DNA of 64,000 nucleotides from the NCBI RefSeq assembly GCF_041740695.1, contig NZ_JBGSLK010000025.1, positions 1 to 64,000 of the forward strand, in the 5' to 3' direction. This document shows positions 45,044-53,718 of the stretch, one piece after another. The position numbers were made by a program, and so were the translations under genes. The notes under the pieces are model-generated. The model worked only from the letters and a program-made list of their open reading frames with translations. It was not told where the DNA came from and did no database searches. This DNA is from Haliscomenobacter sp041740695. GTDB taxonomy: Bacteria; Bacteroidota; Bacteroidia; Chitinophagales; Saprospiraceae. Positions within the stretch are counted from its first letter, which is position 1, and each line of letters begins with the position of its first letter.

Positions 45044-45571
45044 ATGGAAAATGAGCAGTCTATTTTAATCTGGAAATACCTCGATGGGGAGTGTACGCCT
45101 CAGGAAAAAGAGCAGGTACAACACTTACTGACTCATGACATGGCCTTTGCCGAGGAGTTAGAGCTAGCCAAAAGTTTGCAGGAAAGCCTTCAAGAAATGG
45201 AGCCAGAACAGCCATCTATGCGTTTTAGTGCCAATGTGACTGAACAATTGCCTGCTTTGTATCGACCAGTTCATACCTCGGCGGATATTTTACCCAAAGG
45301 TTTGGTACGTATTTTTGGTAGTTTGGTAGGTGCCGTTGCGGTTATGAGTTTGGTCCTGTTTTTTGCTGGGCATGGTGTGCTGGGCAACCACACGGGTATG
45401 GGCAACCACGTAGGGTTGCCCCAACGAGAGCTCAATATAATATGGGGGTACACTCTGAATCTAGGTGTTTTTTCCAATCCCATGGTCTTTAGCACTTTTT
45501 TGGTTTCATTGGCGGTTTTGAGTTATTTTTTCATGGATTTTGCGCTTAAAAAATGGATTTTAAAAAAGTAG
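45044..45571 (+). CDS. anti-sigma-factor-like membrane protein with an in-frame repeat insertion
   Basis: 175 residues. An N-terminal cytoplasmic helical segment (WKYLDGECTPQEKEQVQHLL...FAEELELAKSLQESL) resembles the sigma-binding domain of anti-sigma factors, without the zinc motif HxxxCxxC. Two membrane helices follow (about 90-112 and 145-165). The linker between them contains GNHTGMGNHVGLPQREL, which is encoded by a GGGCAACC palindromic repeat. Coupling to the sigma gene with a 2-base gap supports the assignment. Confidence 0.72.
   Translation: MENEQSILIWKYLDGECTPQEKEQVQHLLTHDMAFAEELELAKSLQESLQEMEPEQPSMRFSANVTEQLPALYRPVHTSADILPKGLVRIFGSLVGAVAVMSLVLFFAGHGVLGNHTGMGNHVGLPQRELNIIWGYTLNLGVFSNPMVFSTFLVSLAVLSYFFMDFALKKWILKK
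45382..45427 (+). repeat. GGGCAACC repeat inside the anti-sigma-like gene
   Basis: GGCAACCACACGGG followed by GGCAACCACGTAGGGTTG CCCC (spaced here) and AACGAG. The second part matches the right arm at 39864-39891 at about 26 of 28 positions. It is translated in frame between the two membrane helices. Confidence 0.78.
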
Positions 45572-45640
45572 TAGCCATTTGAAAGTTGTTGCTATCTTCG
45601 AAACTACTCTGAATATTGTTTAATGTAGTTCGCAAGCAAC

Positions 45641-47137
45641 ATGAATTTGAATAAAATCGCACTCCTCCTCGTATTAGCGGTGCCACTTTTGTTGGCATAT
45701 CGCCCTTCCACTCCACTGGAAATCAAGGCCAAAAAGCCCAACATCATCTACATCTTTGCCGACGATCTCGGATACGGCGAATTAGGTGTGTACGGCCAGG
45801 AAAAAATCAAAACGCCACACCTCGATCGATTGGCAGGTGAGGGTATCCGATTCACTCAACATTACGCCAGTGCTCCGGTTTGTGCGCCTTCCCGCTGTAT
45901 GCTGTTAACTGGCAAACATCCAGGACACTCCTACATCCGGGGGAATTATGAATTGGGAGAATTCAGTGACGAGATGGAAGGTGGCCAAATGCCTTTGCCT
46001 GAGGGCACCATCACCATTGGGCATATGTTACAAAAAAATGGCTACCAAACGGGCATTGTGGGCAAATGGGGCTTGGGCATGCATACCACTACGGGTAACC
46101 CTAATCTGCAAGGTTTTGACTATAGCTACGGCTACCTCTGCCAAAAACAAGCACACAACTACTACCCTACCCACCTCTGGGAAAACGGAAAATGGGATAC
46201 TTTGAACAATCCTCCGATCACGGTGCACCAGCGTTTATCTCCAACAACACCATTTGAGTATTTCATTGGCAAGGAGTATGTCGTTGATCACATGACGGCC
46301 AAAGCGCTAAAATTCATTGAAAAACGGAAGGACAAACCTTTTTTCCTATACCTAGCTTTCCCCCTACCCCATTTGTCTTTGCAGGTGCCAGAAAAGGCGC
46401 TTTCACCCTATCTCGGCAAATTTGCCGAAGCGCCTTATACTGGCGACAAAGGTTATTCCCCTCAACGTTACCCGCTTTCTGCCTATGCGGGTATGATTAC
46501 GTACCTCGATGATCAGGTCGGCATCATCATAGCAGCACTAAAAGCTCAAGGTTTGGACGACAATACGCTGGTTCTATTTTCCAGCGACAATGGAACGACA
46601 TTTGAAGTGGGTGGGGTCAATTCCGGTTTTTTCAACAGCACACAAGGGCTACGGGGCTTAAAAACAGAGCTTTACGAAGGGGGCATTCGGGTGCCTTTTA
46701 TGGCGCGTTGGAAAGGAAAAATTGCGCCAGGGCAGGTGAGTGATCACCTCTCAGTGCAATACGATCTGATGGCTACATTAGCAGATTTGCTCAAAATCGA
46801 AGCGCCCAAAAATGATGGGGTTTCTTATTTGCCCACTTTATTGGGTAAGAAGGACTTGCAAAAGCAGCACCCTTATTTGTACTGGGAGTTTCCCGAAAAA
46901 GGGGGCCAAATCGCAGTACGCTTGGGCAATTGGAAAGGGGTGAAAGTGCAGATGAAAACCAATCCCGCCGCCAAATGGGAATTGTATGATTTGAGCAGCG
47001 ACCGGAGTGAGCAGAAGAACCGTGCGGAGGAACTACCGCAACGCTTAAATGAGATGGATAAAATCGTGGAGCGAGAGCACGTGCCATCACATATTAAGGA
47101 TTGGGAGTTCGTGAGTCCCAAGTTCAAACGCAACTAA
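45641..47137 (+). CDS. secreted sulfatase (arylsulfatase family)
   Basis: 498 residues with a signal peptide (about 1-20). Metal-binding ADDLGYGELGVYG opens the alkaline-phosphatase-like fold, Cys81 in CAPSR is the residue converted to formylglycine, and SSDNGTTFEVGG carries further metal ligands. It is a type I sulfatase that hydrolyses sulfate esters, perhaps on algal or host polysaccharides or on aryl sulfates. The maturase (anSME or FGE) is not in the window. The stop codon TAA is part of the palindrome that follows. Confidence 0.9.
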   Translation: MNLNKIALLLVLAVPLLLAYRPSTPLEIKAKKPNIIYIFADDLGYGELGVYGQEKIKTPHLDRLAGEGIRFTQHYASAPVCAPSRCMLLTGKHPGHSYIRGNYELGEFSDEMEGGQMPLPEGTITIGHMLQKNGYQTGIVGKWGLGMHTTTGNPNLQGFDYSYGYLCQKQAHNYYPTHLWENGKWDTLNNPPITVHQRLSPTTPFEYFIGKEYVVDHMTAKALKFIEKRKDKPFFLYLAFPLPHLSLQVPEKALSPYLGKFAEAPYTGDKGYSPQRYPLSAYAGMITYLDDQVGIIIAALKAQGLDDNTLVLFSSDNGTTFEVGGVNSGFFNSTQGLRGLKTELYEGGIRVPFMARWKGKIAPGQVSDHLSVQYDLMATLADLLKIEAPKNDGVSYLPTLLGKKDLQKQHPYLYWEFPEKGGQIAVRLGNWKGVKVQMKTNPAAKWELYDLSSDRSEQKNRAEELPQRLNEMDKIVEREHVPSHIKDWEFVSPKFKRN

Positions 47138-47249
47138 GGTGTTTCTTCGGTGTCTTGAGTTTCTTAGGTGGTGAAAAAGAAAAAGCCTTGCGAAGCAAGG
47201 TATTAATTTCACCACCTAAGAAACCTAAGACACTCAAGAAACACCTTAG
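47134..47249. repeat. CACCTAAG-type long palindrome (convergent terminator)
   Basis: Arms of about 43 bases (CTAAGGTGTTTCTT... and ...AAGAAACACCTTAG) pair with about four differences and enclose the small hairpin CCTTGCGAAGCAAGG. It fills the gap between the convergent sulfatase and dihydroorotase genes and overlaps the sulfatase stop codon. Confidence 0.85.
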
Positions 47250-47252
47250 CAA

Positions 47253-48587
47253 TTAGGCTTTGAAGGTCAAACGTTCGCCTTTTTTGTCTTCAAAAAACTG
47301 GCCGTGCTGGTAGGCCAAATGCCCGCTAACCACGGTAGCCTCCACCTGCCCCTTAAAGGAATGCCCCTCAAAAGGTGACCAGGCGCATTTGTAATGAATA
47401 TTGTCCCTTTGTACCGTCCATTCTTTGTTCAAATCGAGTAAAACTACATCGGCCCAAGCGCCCTCGTCCAGGTAGCCACGTTGATGCACATTGAAACATT
47501 GAGCTGGAGCGTGGCACATTTTTTCCACAATTTTTTCCAAACTGATCAAGCCCTGGTGGTAAAACTCCAACATCACATTCAGGGTATGTTGTACTAGTGG
47601 GACGCCAGATGGTGCTTGAAAGTAGCTGTTTTGTTTTTCCGCCCAGGTATGTGGCGCGTGATCGGTGGCAATGATGTCGAGCCGGTCGTCCAACAAAGCA
47701 GCTAGTAGAGCTTCCCGATGTCGTTTTTCTTTTACCGCCGGGTTGCACTTGATTTGGGTGCCAAAAGTGGCATAATCATCGGCACTGAAATAGAGGTGGT
47801 GTACACATAATTCGGCTGTTATTCGTTTTTTCGTCAAAGGAATATCGTTGCGAAACAAGGCCAATTCCTCCGCCGTAGAAATGTGTAGGATGTGCAGTCG
47901 GGTATTGTGCTTTTTGGCCAATTCAACCGCCATACTGGAAGATTTTAAACAAGCCTCCACATCCCGGATGATGGGGTGCATGGCAATGGGTACCTCCTCG
48001 CCATAGCGCTCGCGCATAGTCGCTTCGTTGGCACGAACGGTATGTTCATCTTCACAATGTGTGGCAATCAGCATGGGAACTTGGGAAAAAAGTGCATCCA
48101 GGGTTTGAGTATCATCCACCAGCATGTTTCCCGTACTGGAGCCCATAAACACCTTGATCCCACATACGTTTTGGGGATTTGTTTTGAGCACTTCTTCCAG
48201 GTTATCGTTGGAAGCACCCATAAAAAAAGAATAATTGGCCAGGGATTTTTGGGCGGCAATCTGGTATTTTTCTTTCAGCAGTTCCTGGGTCAAAGTGGGT
48301 GGTTTGACGTTGGGCATCTCCATAAAAGAAGTAACTCCGCCCGCCACTGCTGCCCGGGGTTCGGTGTACAAATCGGCTTTGTGGGTCAAACCTGGCTCCC
48401 GAAAATGCACCTGATCGTCAATGATGCCTGGAATTAAAAACTTACCCTCAGCGACAATTTCGCGTGCGCCAGCGGCGTCAATCACCCCCCCAACTTTGCT
48501 AATTTTGCCGTTTTCCACCAACAAATCCCCACTGTTGATCTGCCCCCGATTGACGATTTGGGCATTTTTAAACAATATTCTGGCCAT
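47253..48587 (-). CDS. pyrC: dihydroorotase (class I-like amidohydrolase)
   Basis: 444 residues from the ATG at 48587 (the reading frame is open 14 codons further). Metal ligands lie in DDQVHFREPG (HxR form), HCEDEH, LHILHIST and IIATDHAPH, in the order of dihydroorotase and allantoinase enzymes. It forms or opens dihydroorotate in pyrimidine synthesis. An allantoinase role is less likely because no purine-degradation genes are near. Its gene diverges from purK. Confidence 0.87.
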   Translation of the reverse strand: MARILFKNAQIVNRGQINSGDLLVENGKISKVGGVIDAAGAREIVAEGKFLIPGIIDDQVHFREPGLTHKADLYTEPRAAVAGGVTSFMEMPNVKPPTLTQELLKEKYQIAAQKSLANYSFFMGASNDNLEEVLKTNPQNVCGIKVFMGSSTGNMLVDDTQTLDALFSQVPMLIATHCEDEHTVRANEATMRERYGEEVPIAMHPIIRDVEACLKSSSMAVELAKKHNTRLHILHISTAEELALFRNDIPLTKKRITAELCVHHLYFSADDYATFGTQIKCNPAVKEKRHREALLAALLDDRLDIIATDHAPHTWAEKQNSYFQAPSGVPLVQHTLNVMLEFYHQGLISLEKIVEKMCHAPAQCFNVHQRGYLDEGAWADVVLLDLNKEWTVQRDNIHYKCAWSPFEGHSFKGQVEATVVSGHLAYQHGQFFEDKKGERLTFKA

Positions 48588-48898
48588 GTGTGTACAATTG
48601 TGAGAGCGAAATAAACCGATTTTGGGCAAATCGTGCGGATAATTTCAGGAAAAATGAGGTATTTCGCGGAAAAAGATCACTGTTGAGTTTGCATGAAGCT
48701 GCTCAAGGTAAACCAAGTAGCACAAAGCGAATACAAATGAGCACAAAGGACACAAAGGCAGCACAAAGAACACAAAGAGGCGTCAACGTCTAACTTTGTG
48801 TTCTTTGTGCTGCCTTGTGTCCTTTGTGAAAATAATGTTGCTTTAGTCGAGTTTATTCATTGAGATGCTCTTTGTTCCTCAACCCCAAGAATACAACC
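48588..48898. other. divergent gap between dihydroorotase and purK
   Basis: No ORF is supported. The right two thirds are occupied by the TTTGTGTCC palindrome at 48741-48845; no convincing promoter box is seen for either gene. Confidence 0.5.
48741..48845. repeat. TTTGTGTCC-type palindrome (complete copy)
   Basis: Left arm 48741-48777 (GCACAAAGGACACAAAGGCA GCACAAAG... in blocks) and right arm 48794-48828 (CTTTGTGTTCTTTGTGCTGC...) pair over about 35 bases with one deletion. The loop and tail words CGTCAACGTCT and AATGTTGCTTTA recur at 8157-8226. Confidence 0.8.
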
Positions 48899-50056
48899 AT
48901 GAAAGAAATCCTCTCCCCCACCTTCAAAGTGGGCATACTCGGCGGTGGCCAACTAGGCAAAATGCTCGGCCAAGCAGCCTCCAACTGGCATTTGCCACTG
49001 TATTTTTTGGATGAATCCCGTGATTTTCCAGCCGGGGTTGTTGCCGCCGAATTTGTGGAAGGCAATTTTAAAAACTACGACGATGTGCTCGCCTTTGGTC
49101 AGGATAAAGACGTGCTGACCATTGAGATTGAGCATGTCAATACTGCGGCGTTGGAGTTGTTGCAAACACAGGGAGTTACGGTACATCCCCATCCAGAAGC
49201 CCTGGATTTGATCAAGGACAAAGGTTTACAAAAATTATTTTACCAGGAGCACCACTTGCCCAGCTCCCATTTTGAATTGTTTGAGGATGAGCACGCGGTG
49301 CGCCATGCCGTGCATTCCGGTCGTTGGCAGTATCCTTTTGTGCAAAAGTCCCGCACCGCTGGTTACGATGGCAAGGGAGTAGCCGTGATTAAAAACGAGT
49401 CGGACTTGCAGCACAAGTTATTGCAGGGCTCTTGTTTGCTCGAAACCATGGTAGACATCCAAAAAGAGCTGGCCGTGATTGTGGCGCGCAATCCCCGTGG
49501 AGAGATCGCGGCATTCCCGGTTGTAGAAATGGATTTTAACCCCGAAGCCAATTTGGTGGAGTTCCTGATTTGTCCCGCCCGCCTTGATCCAGCCATTGAG
49601 CAAGCGGCGATCGAATTGTCCAAACAGGTCATCGAAACTTTCGGGATTTGTGGCCTTCTGGCGGTTGAACTCTTCCTCACCAATGACAATCAAATCCTGA
49701 TCAACGAAGTGGCACCCCGCCCACACAACAGCGGCCACCATACCATTGATAGTTGTTACACTTCCCAATTTGAGCAACACCTGCGGGGTATCCTCAATCT
49801 TCCCTTAGGGAGTACTGCCATGAAATGCCCATCGGTGATGGTCAACTTGTTGGGCGCAGAAGGGTTTAGTGGGCCAACGCGGTATGTGGGCCTGGAGGAT
49901 TGTTTGGCTTTACCAGGAGTTAAGTTGCATTTTTATGGCAAAAGCACAACCAAACCTTTCCGCAAAATGGGGCATGCTACGGTGCTGGCGGAGAGTGTTG
50001 AGGAGGCGGTGCGCATCGCGAAATTGGTGCAGGAAAAATTGAGTATACAATGTTAA
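48899..50056 (+). CDS. purK: 5-(carboxyamino)imidazole ribonucleotide synthase
   Basis: 385 residues from the ATG at 48899; a TTG 13 codons earlier is less likely because FKVGILGGGQLGKML should be close to the N-terminus. It is an ATP-grasp enzyme: Rossmann-like pre-ATP fold, KSRTAGYDGKGV in the ATP loop, and EVAPRPHNSGHHTIDSCYTSQFEQHLR as metal and substrate site. It carboxylates AIR with ATP and bicarbonate in purine synthesis; purE is not adjacent. Its TAA lies in the palindrome that follows. Confidence 0.95.
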   Translation: MKEILSPTFKVGILGGGQLGKMLGQAASNWHLPLYFLDESRDFPAGVVAAEFVEGNFKNYDDVLAFGQDKDVLTIEIEHVNTAALELLQTQGVTVHPHPEALDLIKDKGLQKLFYQEHHLPSSHFELFEDEHAVRHAVHSGRWQYPFVQKSRTAGYDGKGVAVIKNESDLQHKLLQGSCLLETMVDIQKELAVIVARNPRGEIAAFPVVEMDFNPEANLVEFLICPARLDPAIEQAAIELSKQVIETFGICGLLAVELFLTNDNQILINEVAPRPHNSGHHTIDSCYTSQFEQHLRGILNLPLGSTAMKCPSVMVNLLGAEGFSGPTRYVGLEDCLALPGVKLHFYGKSTTKPFRKMGHATVLAESVEEAVRIAKLVQEKLSIQC

Positions 50057-50168
50057 TTTTTTCACCACCTAAGAAACCTAAGACACTAAAGGGACACCTC
50101 AGTTTTTTCACCTAAACGTCTTAGGTGTGTCTTTAGTGTCTTAGGTTTCTTAGGTGGTGAAAAATTAA
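50053..50168. repeat. CACCTAAG-type long palindrome overlapping two stop codons
   Basis: Arms 50053-50099 and 50123-50168 (TTAATTTTTTCACCACCTAA... / ...TTAGGTGGTGAAAAATTAA) are almost perfect complements. TAA of purK (50054-50056) and the reverse-strand stop of the acylase gene (50165-50167) both fall inside. It is the same family as 47134-47249. Confidence 0.88.
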
Positions 50169-52567
50169 GGCATCAATTTCAACCTATTGAACTGCACCGA
50201 CTCAATCTTCCCCTTCGAATAAAACAAAGGAAAATACTGATCATTTGCCCACATCTCAAACAGATTGCGGTAATGCGGATGATCAGGGTTTCCCGATTGC
50301 CCCGGTGTGTTGGTCGCCAGGCAATAATCCCAATTGCCCGTATCCACCACCAATCGAAAACTTGCACCGTGGGTTTGGTTGTAATTTCCCGAAGTAGCTC
50401 CAACCGTTTGGGAGCTTCCCCCTCTGGGTAGCGGGCCATGATCCAGTTTTTTGCGCAGCTCGGGGCTAGCCGAACTACTCAAAGGATGGCGGATCAGCAC
50501 ATGTTTGTATTTTTCTTGCCCGTATTGCCATTGGCTGCGCGGCAGCCCCGCCAGGCGAGTTTCCAAATTGCGCATGGCCGTACTCAGTGCTTTGATCAAA
50601 AAGGCATTTCGATCTTGCACCGGATTCGCTCCAAACTTTCCGTCGGGTAGCATCAAAAACTCCAGGATGCGATAGGCTTGCATCGTCACCAATGAACGGG
50701 CATTTTCAGGCAAAAGTATTTTTTCCAATTGGCTGCGCAGTTCCCGCTCCCAGGCATCGTAAAGCGTCGCCGCGATGGAGTTTTTTTCCAGTTGAAAATC
50801 CCATTGCAACAATTGCTGGCGCGCCCATTCCGCACTGGTATCCGCACAAGGCAAATTGCGCAACAAAGGCACCAGATTCCGCGCTGGAATGGACAAATAA
50901 TCCGTTTGCAGGTTCATAAAATCCTGTAAAGTATGTCGACGGCCAGTATTCAACACTTCCGCACAACGATCTCCCCGAAAAGGATCAGCCCACTTAAAGC
51001 CAACCGCGTCCCAGTGTTGGTAATCATTTGGGGTGACATTTTCATTGGCGGTAGCCAGAAAACCTTGCTCAGGGTTCAATACACTGGGGCGTTCTAAAAT
51101 CGGCAAATAGCCATCCCATTCATAGCGCCCATCACCGGGTACGGGCACCAAACCGCTGTGCTGCCGGCGAATCGGCGTAATGCCCACTGCCTGCCAGCCG
51201 ATGTTGCCAGCTCGGTCGGCCCAAATCATATTTTCGGCCGGGATGTGGCTGTACTGGCACGCCAGACGAAATTCCTGCCAGTTTTTGGCCTGCCCCATGC
51301 GCAAGCTTGCCAAATAGGGAGCACCACCCACCTCCAACCAGGCGCAACGCACGGCACAGGCTGTTTTTAGGGTCCGATCTTCATGAACCACGGGGCCGTG
51401 GTGGGTGTATTTGTGTTCCACAATCACGGGAGCCTTTCCTTTGACCCGAATGGTGTCTTTGATGATGCGCATACTCCGCCATTCTGTGCCGACTTTGTAC
51501 AAGTTGGGGTTGTTCGGATGGGTTTCGTACACGTACATATCCTCAGCATCGGTCGCGAAGATGGTCAAGCCCCAGGCACCATACTCATTGTGGCCAATGG
51601 AGATGCCGGGGATCACTGGTTCACCGCCCCCAATCACGTTCCAGCCTGGCCCCACCAGATGCGTCATGTAGCGCAGAGAAGGGGTAGAAATCGCCCGATG
51701 GGGGTCGTTGGCCAACATGGGAAAACCACTTTGGGTGAGTTTGCCGCTGACAATCCAGTTGTTGCTGCCTACGTTAGAGCTTCGATCAGCCTGGGCTTCG
51801 AGGTATTCCCGGGTTTCCAGGGCTGCTAGATTGGAGTAGTCCTTTGGGTTGGGGTTGCGGACCGCCCCAATTAAATCTTCGGGTTGAAACTTGAGTGGTT
51901 CGCGGAAGGCATTGTACAATTTCAGGACATCCTGCTGAAAAAGCGCCGCTGGAATTTTGGGATCAAGGCGCAAATCGGGTTCCTTGGGGTGAAACCATTG
52001 CAGTCCTTTCAATTTGTCGGCACCAAGGAGCGCAATAGCCCGGGCATTCTTTAATTCATCGGTGACATTTTCCAATAAACCCTGGTGGCGAGAAATGACA
52101 ATTTCCGGCGTCCACAAACCTGGTTTGATGCCCAATAATTTGAATTCCAGGGGAAGTAAATCCGGTTTGGCCTGCGTTTGTGCAATCCAGGCATTTACAC
52201 CCGCTACAAATGCCGTGATGATTTGTTTGCCTCGGGGGTGATAATGCATCATTTCCTGGTCCATGTCTCCACGGAAGCGAAACAGTCGGGCGCCCCGGTC
52301 GCGATCCAGTTCTCGTTCACCCAAAATTTCGGCTACGGTACCCGTTGCCTGCCTGCGCCACATTTCAAACTGAAACGTGCGGTCGCGTGCGGCGTAAAAT
52401 CCTTGGGCAAAAAAGAGGTCATGCTCGGTTTGGGCATAAATATGGGGGACGCCCCATTGATCAGTGATGATTTCCACGGCTTGTTCCAGTCCGGGGAGTT
52501 TGAGTTGTTCCTGGGCCTGGATGCGGGTAAAGGCTAAAAACAGGAGAAAAAAGATGCTGTGTTTCAT
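50165..52567 (-). CDS. secreted penicillin-acylase family Ntn hydrolase
   Basis: 800 residues with a signal peptide (about 1-18). The N-terminal part (VEIITDQWGVPHIYAQTEHDLFFAQGFYAARDR) is the alpha subunit of the family. Autocatalytic cleavage is expected before Ser268 in GSNNWIVSG, freeing the nucleophilic serine of the beta subunit; ANDPHRAIS follows as in acylases. Substrates range from beta-lactams to N-acyl-homoserine lactones and other amides. A role in quorum quenching or amide scavenging is only inference. Confidence 0.9.
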   Translation of the reverse strand: MKHSIFFLLFLAFTRIQAQEQLKLPGLEQAVEIITDQWGVPHIYAQTEHDLFFAQGFYAARDRTFQFEMWRRQATGTVAEILGERELDRDRGARLFRFRGDMDQEMMHYHPRGKQIITAFVAGVNAWIAQTQAKPDLLPLEFKLLGIKPGLWTPEIVISRHQGLLENVTDELKNARAIALLGADKLKGLQWFHPKEPDLRLDPKIPAALFQQDVLKLYNAFREPLKFQPEDLIGAVRNPNPKDYSNLAALETREYLEAQADRSSNVGSNNWIVSGKLTQSGFPMLANDPHRAISTPSLRYMTHLVGPGWNVIGGGEPVIPGISIGHNEYGAWGLTIFATDAEDMYVYETHPNNPNLYKVGTEWRSMRIIKDTIRVKGKAPVIVEHKYTHHGPVVHEDRTLKTACAVRCAWLEVGGAPYLASLRMGQAKNWQEFRLACQYSHIPAENMIWADRAGNIGWQAVGITPIRRQHSGLVPVPGDGRYEWDGYLPILERPSVLNPEQGFLATANENVTPNDYQHWDAVGFKWADPFRGDRCAEVLNTGRRHTLQDFMNLQTDYLSIPARNLVPLLRNLPCADTSAEWARQQLLQWDFQLEKNSIAATLYDAWERELRSQLEKILLPENARSLVTMQAYRILEFLMLPDGKFGANPVQDRNAFLIKALSTAMRNLETRLAGLPRSQWQYGQEKYKHVLIRHPLSSSASPELRKKLDHGPLPRGGSSQTVGATSGNYNQTHGASFRLVVDTGNWDYCLATNTPGQSGNPDHPHYRNLFEMWANDQYFPLFYSKGKIESVQFNRLKLMP

Positions 52568-52649
52568 GTGGCTAAACTTGAGTACTAATCCTCAGTAAGT
52601 ATAGCCAAAAAAGTAGAAACAGGAAGCGGACTAAGCGTAAAACCCGCGA

Positions 52650-53078
52650 TTATTTTTTCTTGCCGTGGCCTTTACCCGGATGTACCGCCTTGGTTGGATG
52701 TACTTTGACCGGAGCGGAGGCGTCAGCCAGGGCATATTTAGGCCTGAAGCGCATTTGGTGTTCGCCGTTGTAAATTTGGGGATTGTCGATGTCGATGTCC
52801 AATTCAAACTTGGAAGCATTGCGCAAATTGATGTTGCCCAAACGAGTAGGTAAATCTACTGAAATGCTCCATCGCCCTGCCTGAAAATGGATGTACACCC
52901 TTTTTTCGATGTCGAAATATAAATTGTACTCAGGGAAATATACGTGTCTGGTTTTGGCGCGAAAGCCATGTGCAGGGGCCCAGGGTGGTGGTCCTTGGCC
53001 ATTACTTTTGCCTTGAGCAGCTATTTCAGTGCTCAAAACGAGGCCTAAAAGGGCGCATAGGAGTAATTTATAGATCAT
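52650..53078 (-). CDS. small secreted protein of unknown function
   Basis: 142 residues from the ATG at 53078, which gives a good signal peptide (MIYKLLLCALLGLVLSTEIA); an ATG at 53096 would overlap the phosphoesterase stop. The mature part starts GKSNGQGPPPWAPAHGFRA, contains several short beta strands (HVYFPEYNLYFDIEKRVYIH, RWSISVDLPTRLG) and ends in a Lys/His/Gly-rich tail. No family is recognised. It follows the metallophosphoesterase gene by 10 bases and is probably its operon partner. Confidence 0.7.
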   Translation of the reverse strand: MIYKLLLCALLGLVLSTEIAAQGKSNGQGPPPWAPAHGFRAKTRHVYFPEYNLYFDIEKRVYIHFQAGRWSISVDLPTRLGNINLRNASKFELDIDIDNPQIYNGEHQMRFRPKYALADASAPVKVHPTKAVHPGKGHGKKK

Positions 53079-53088
53079 ATTTTCATAT

Positions 53089-53712
53089 TTATACATCAAA
53101 AACGACAGGATCGTGGGCTATGGTGTACCGAAGGTCTAAAATACTTGCATTGATGTATAAGGTCTCGCCGACCTGCACGGTTCCATAAGCCTCATGAATG
53201 TGCCCGCACAAATGCACTTTGGGGGCAATGCGCTGGATAACCGGGAGCAAATCTTCACAACCCACCAACTGGCCACTCGCCGTCCGATCGTGAATGCCAA
53301 AAACCGGGCCATGGGTAATGATGATGTCGCTGTCATCGGGAATCAAGTCCCAGTGCTTTTGAATGGCTGGCCCCCTTTGGCGGTTAAAAGCCCAATCGTA
53401 AAACCAGGGTTGAATGGGTGAACCCCAAATTTTGATGCCCTCAATTTCTACCCCAGAATCGTTCAGATAAATCAGGTTGTCAGGAATCAGCGCTTGAATC
53501 TCTAAAGGAGATGCATTTTCGAAAAAGAAATCGTGATTGCCCGCAATGAATATTTTGTAAGCGTAATCCAGACTGGAGAACCAGTCCAAAAAACGTTCTA
53601 TTTCTGCTTTTAATCCGCGTGAAGACACATCGCCAGCGTGCAAAATCACATCGCCGGGCGGCAGGTCAAACAAGTGTTTGCCATGGGTATCGGAAATGGC
53701 TACAAAACGCAT
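53089..53712 (-). CDS. metallophosphoesterase
   Basis: 207 residues of the calcineurin-like fold. Metal motifs in order: SDTHG, HAGDVSSRG, AGNHDFF, ITHGP and CGHIHEAYG. Relatives hydrolyse phosphodiesters or phosphomonoesters in the cytoplasm; the substrate is not predictable. The neighbouring acyl-CoA reductase gene ends 6 bases upstream, so the two and the small secreted protein form one unit. Confidence 0.88.
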   Translation of the reverse strand: MRFVAISDTHGKHLFDLPPGDVILHAGDVSSRGLKAEIERFLDWFSSLDYAYKIFIAGNHDFFFENASPLEIQALIPDNLIYLNDSGVEIEGIKIWGSPIQPWFYDWAFNRQRGPAIQKHWDLIPDDSDIIITHGPVFGIHDRTASGQLVGCEDLLPVIQRIAPKVHLCGHIHEAYGTVQVGETLYINASILDLRYTIAHDPVVFDV

Positions 53713-53718
53713 TGTTGT

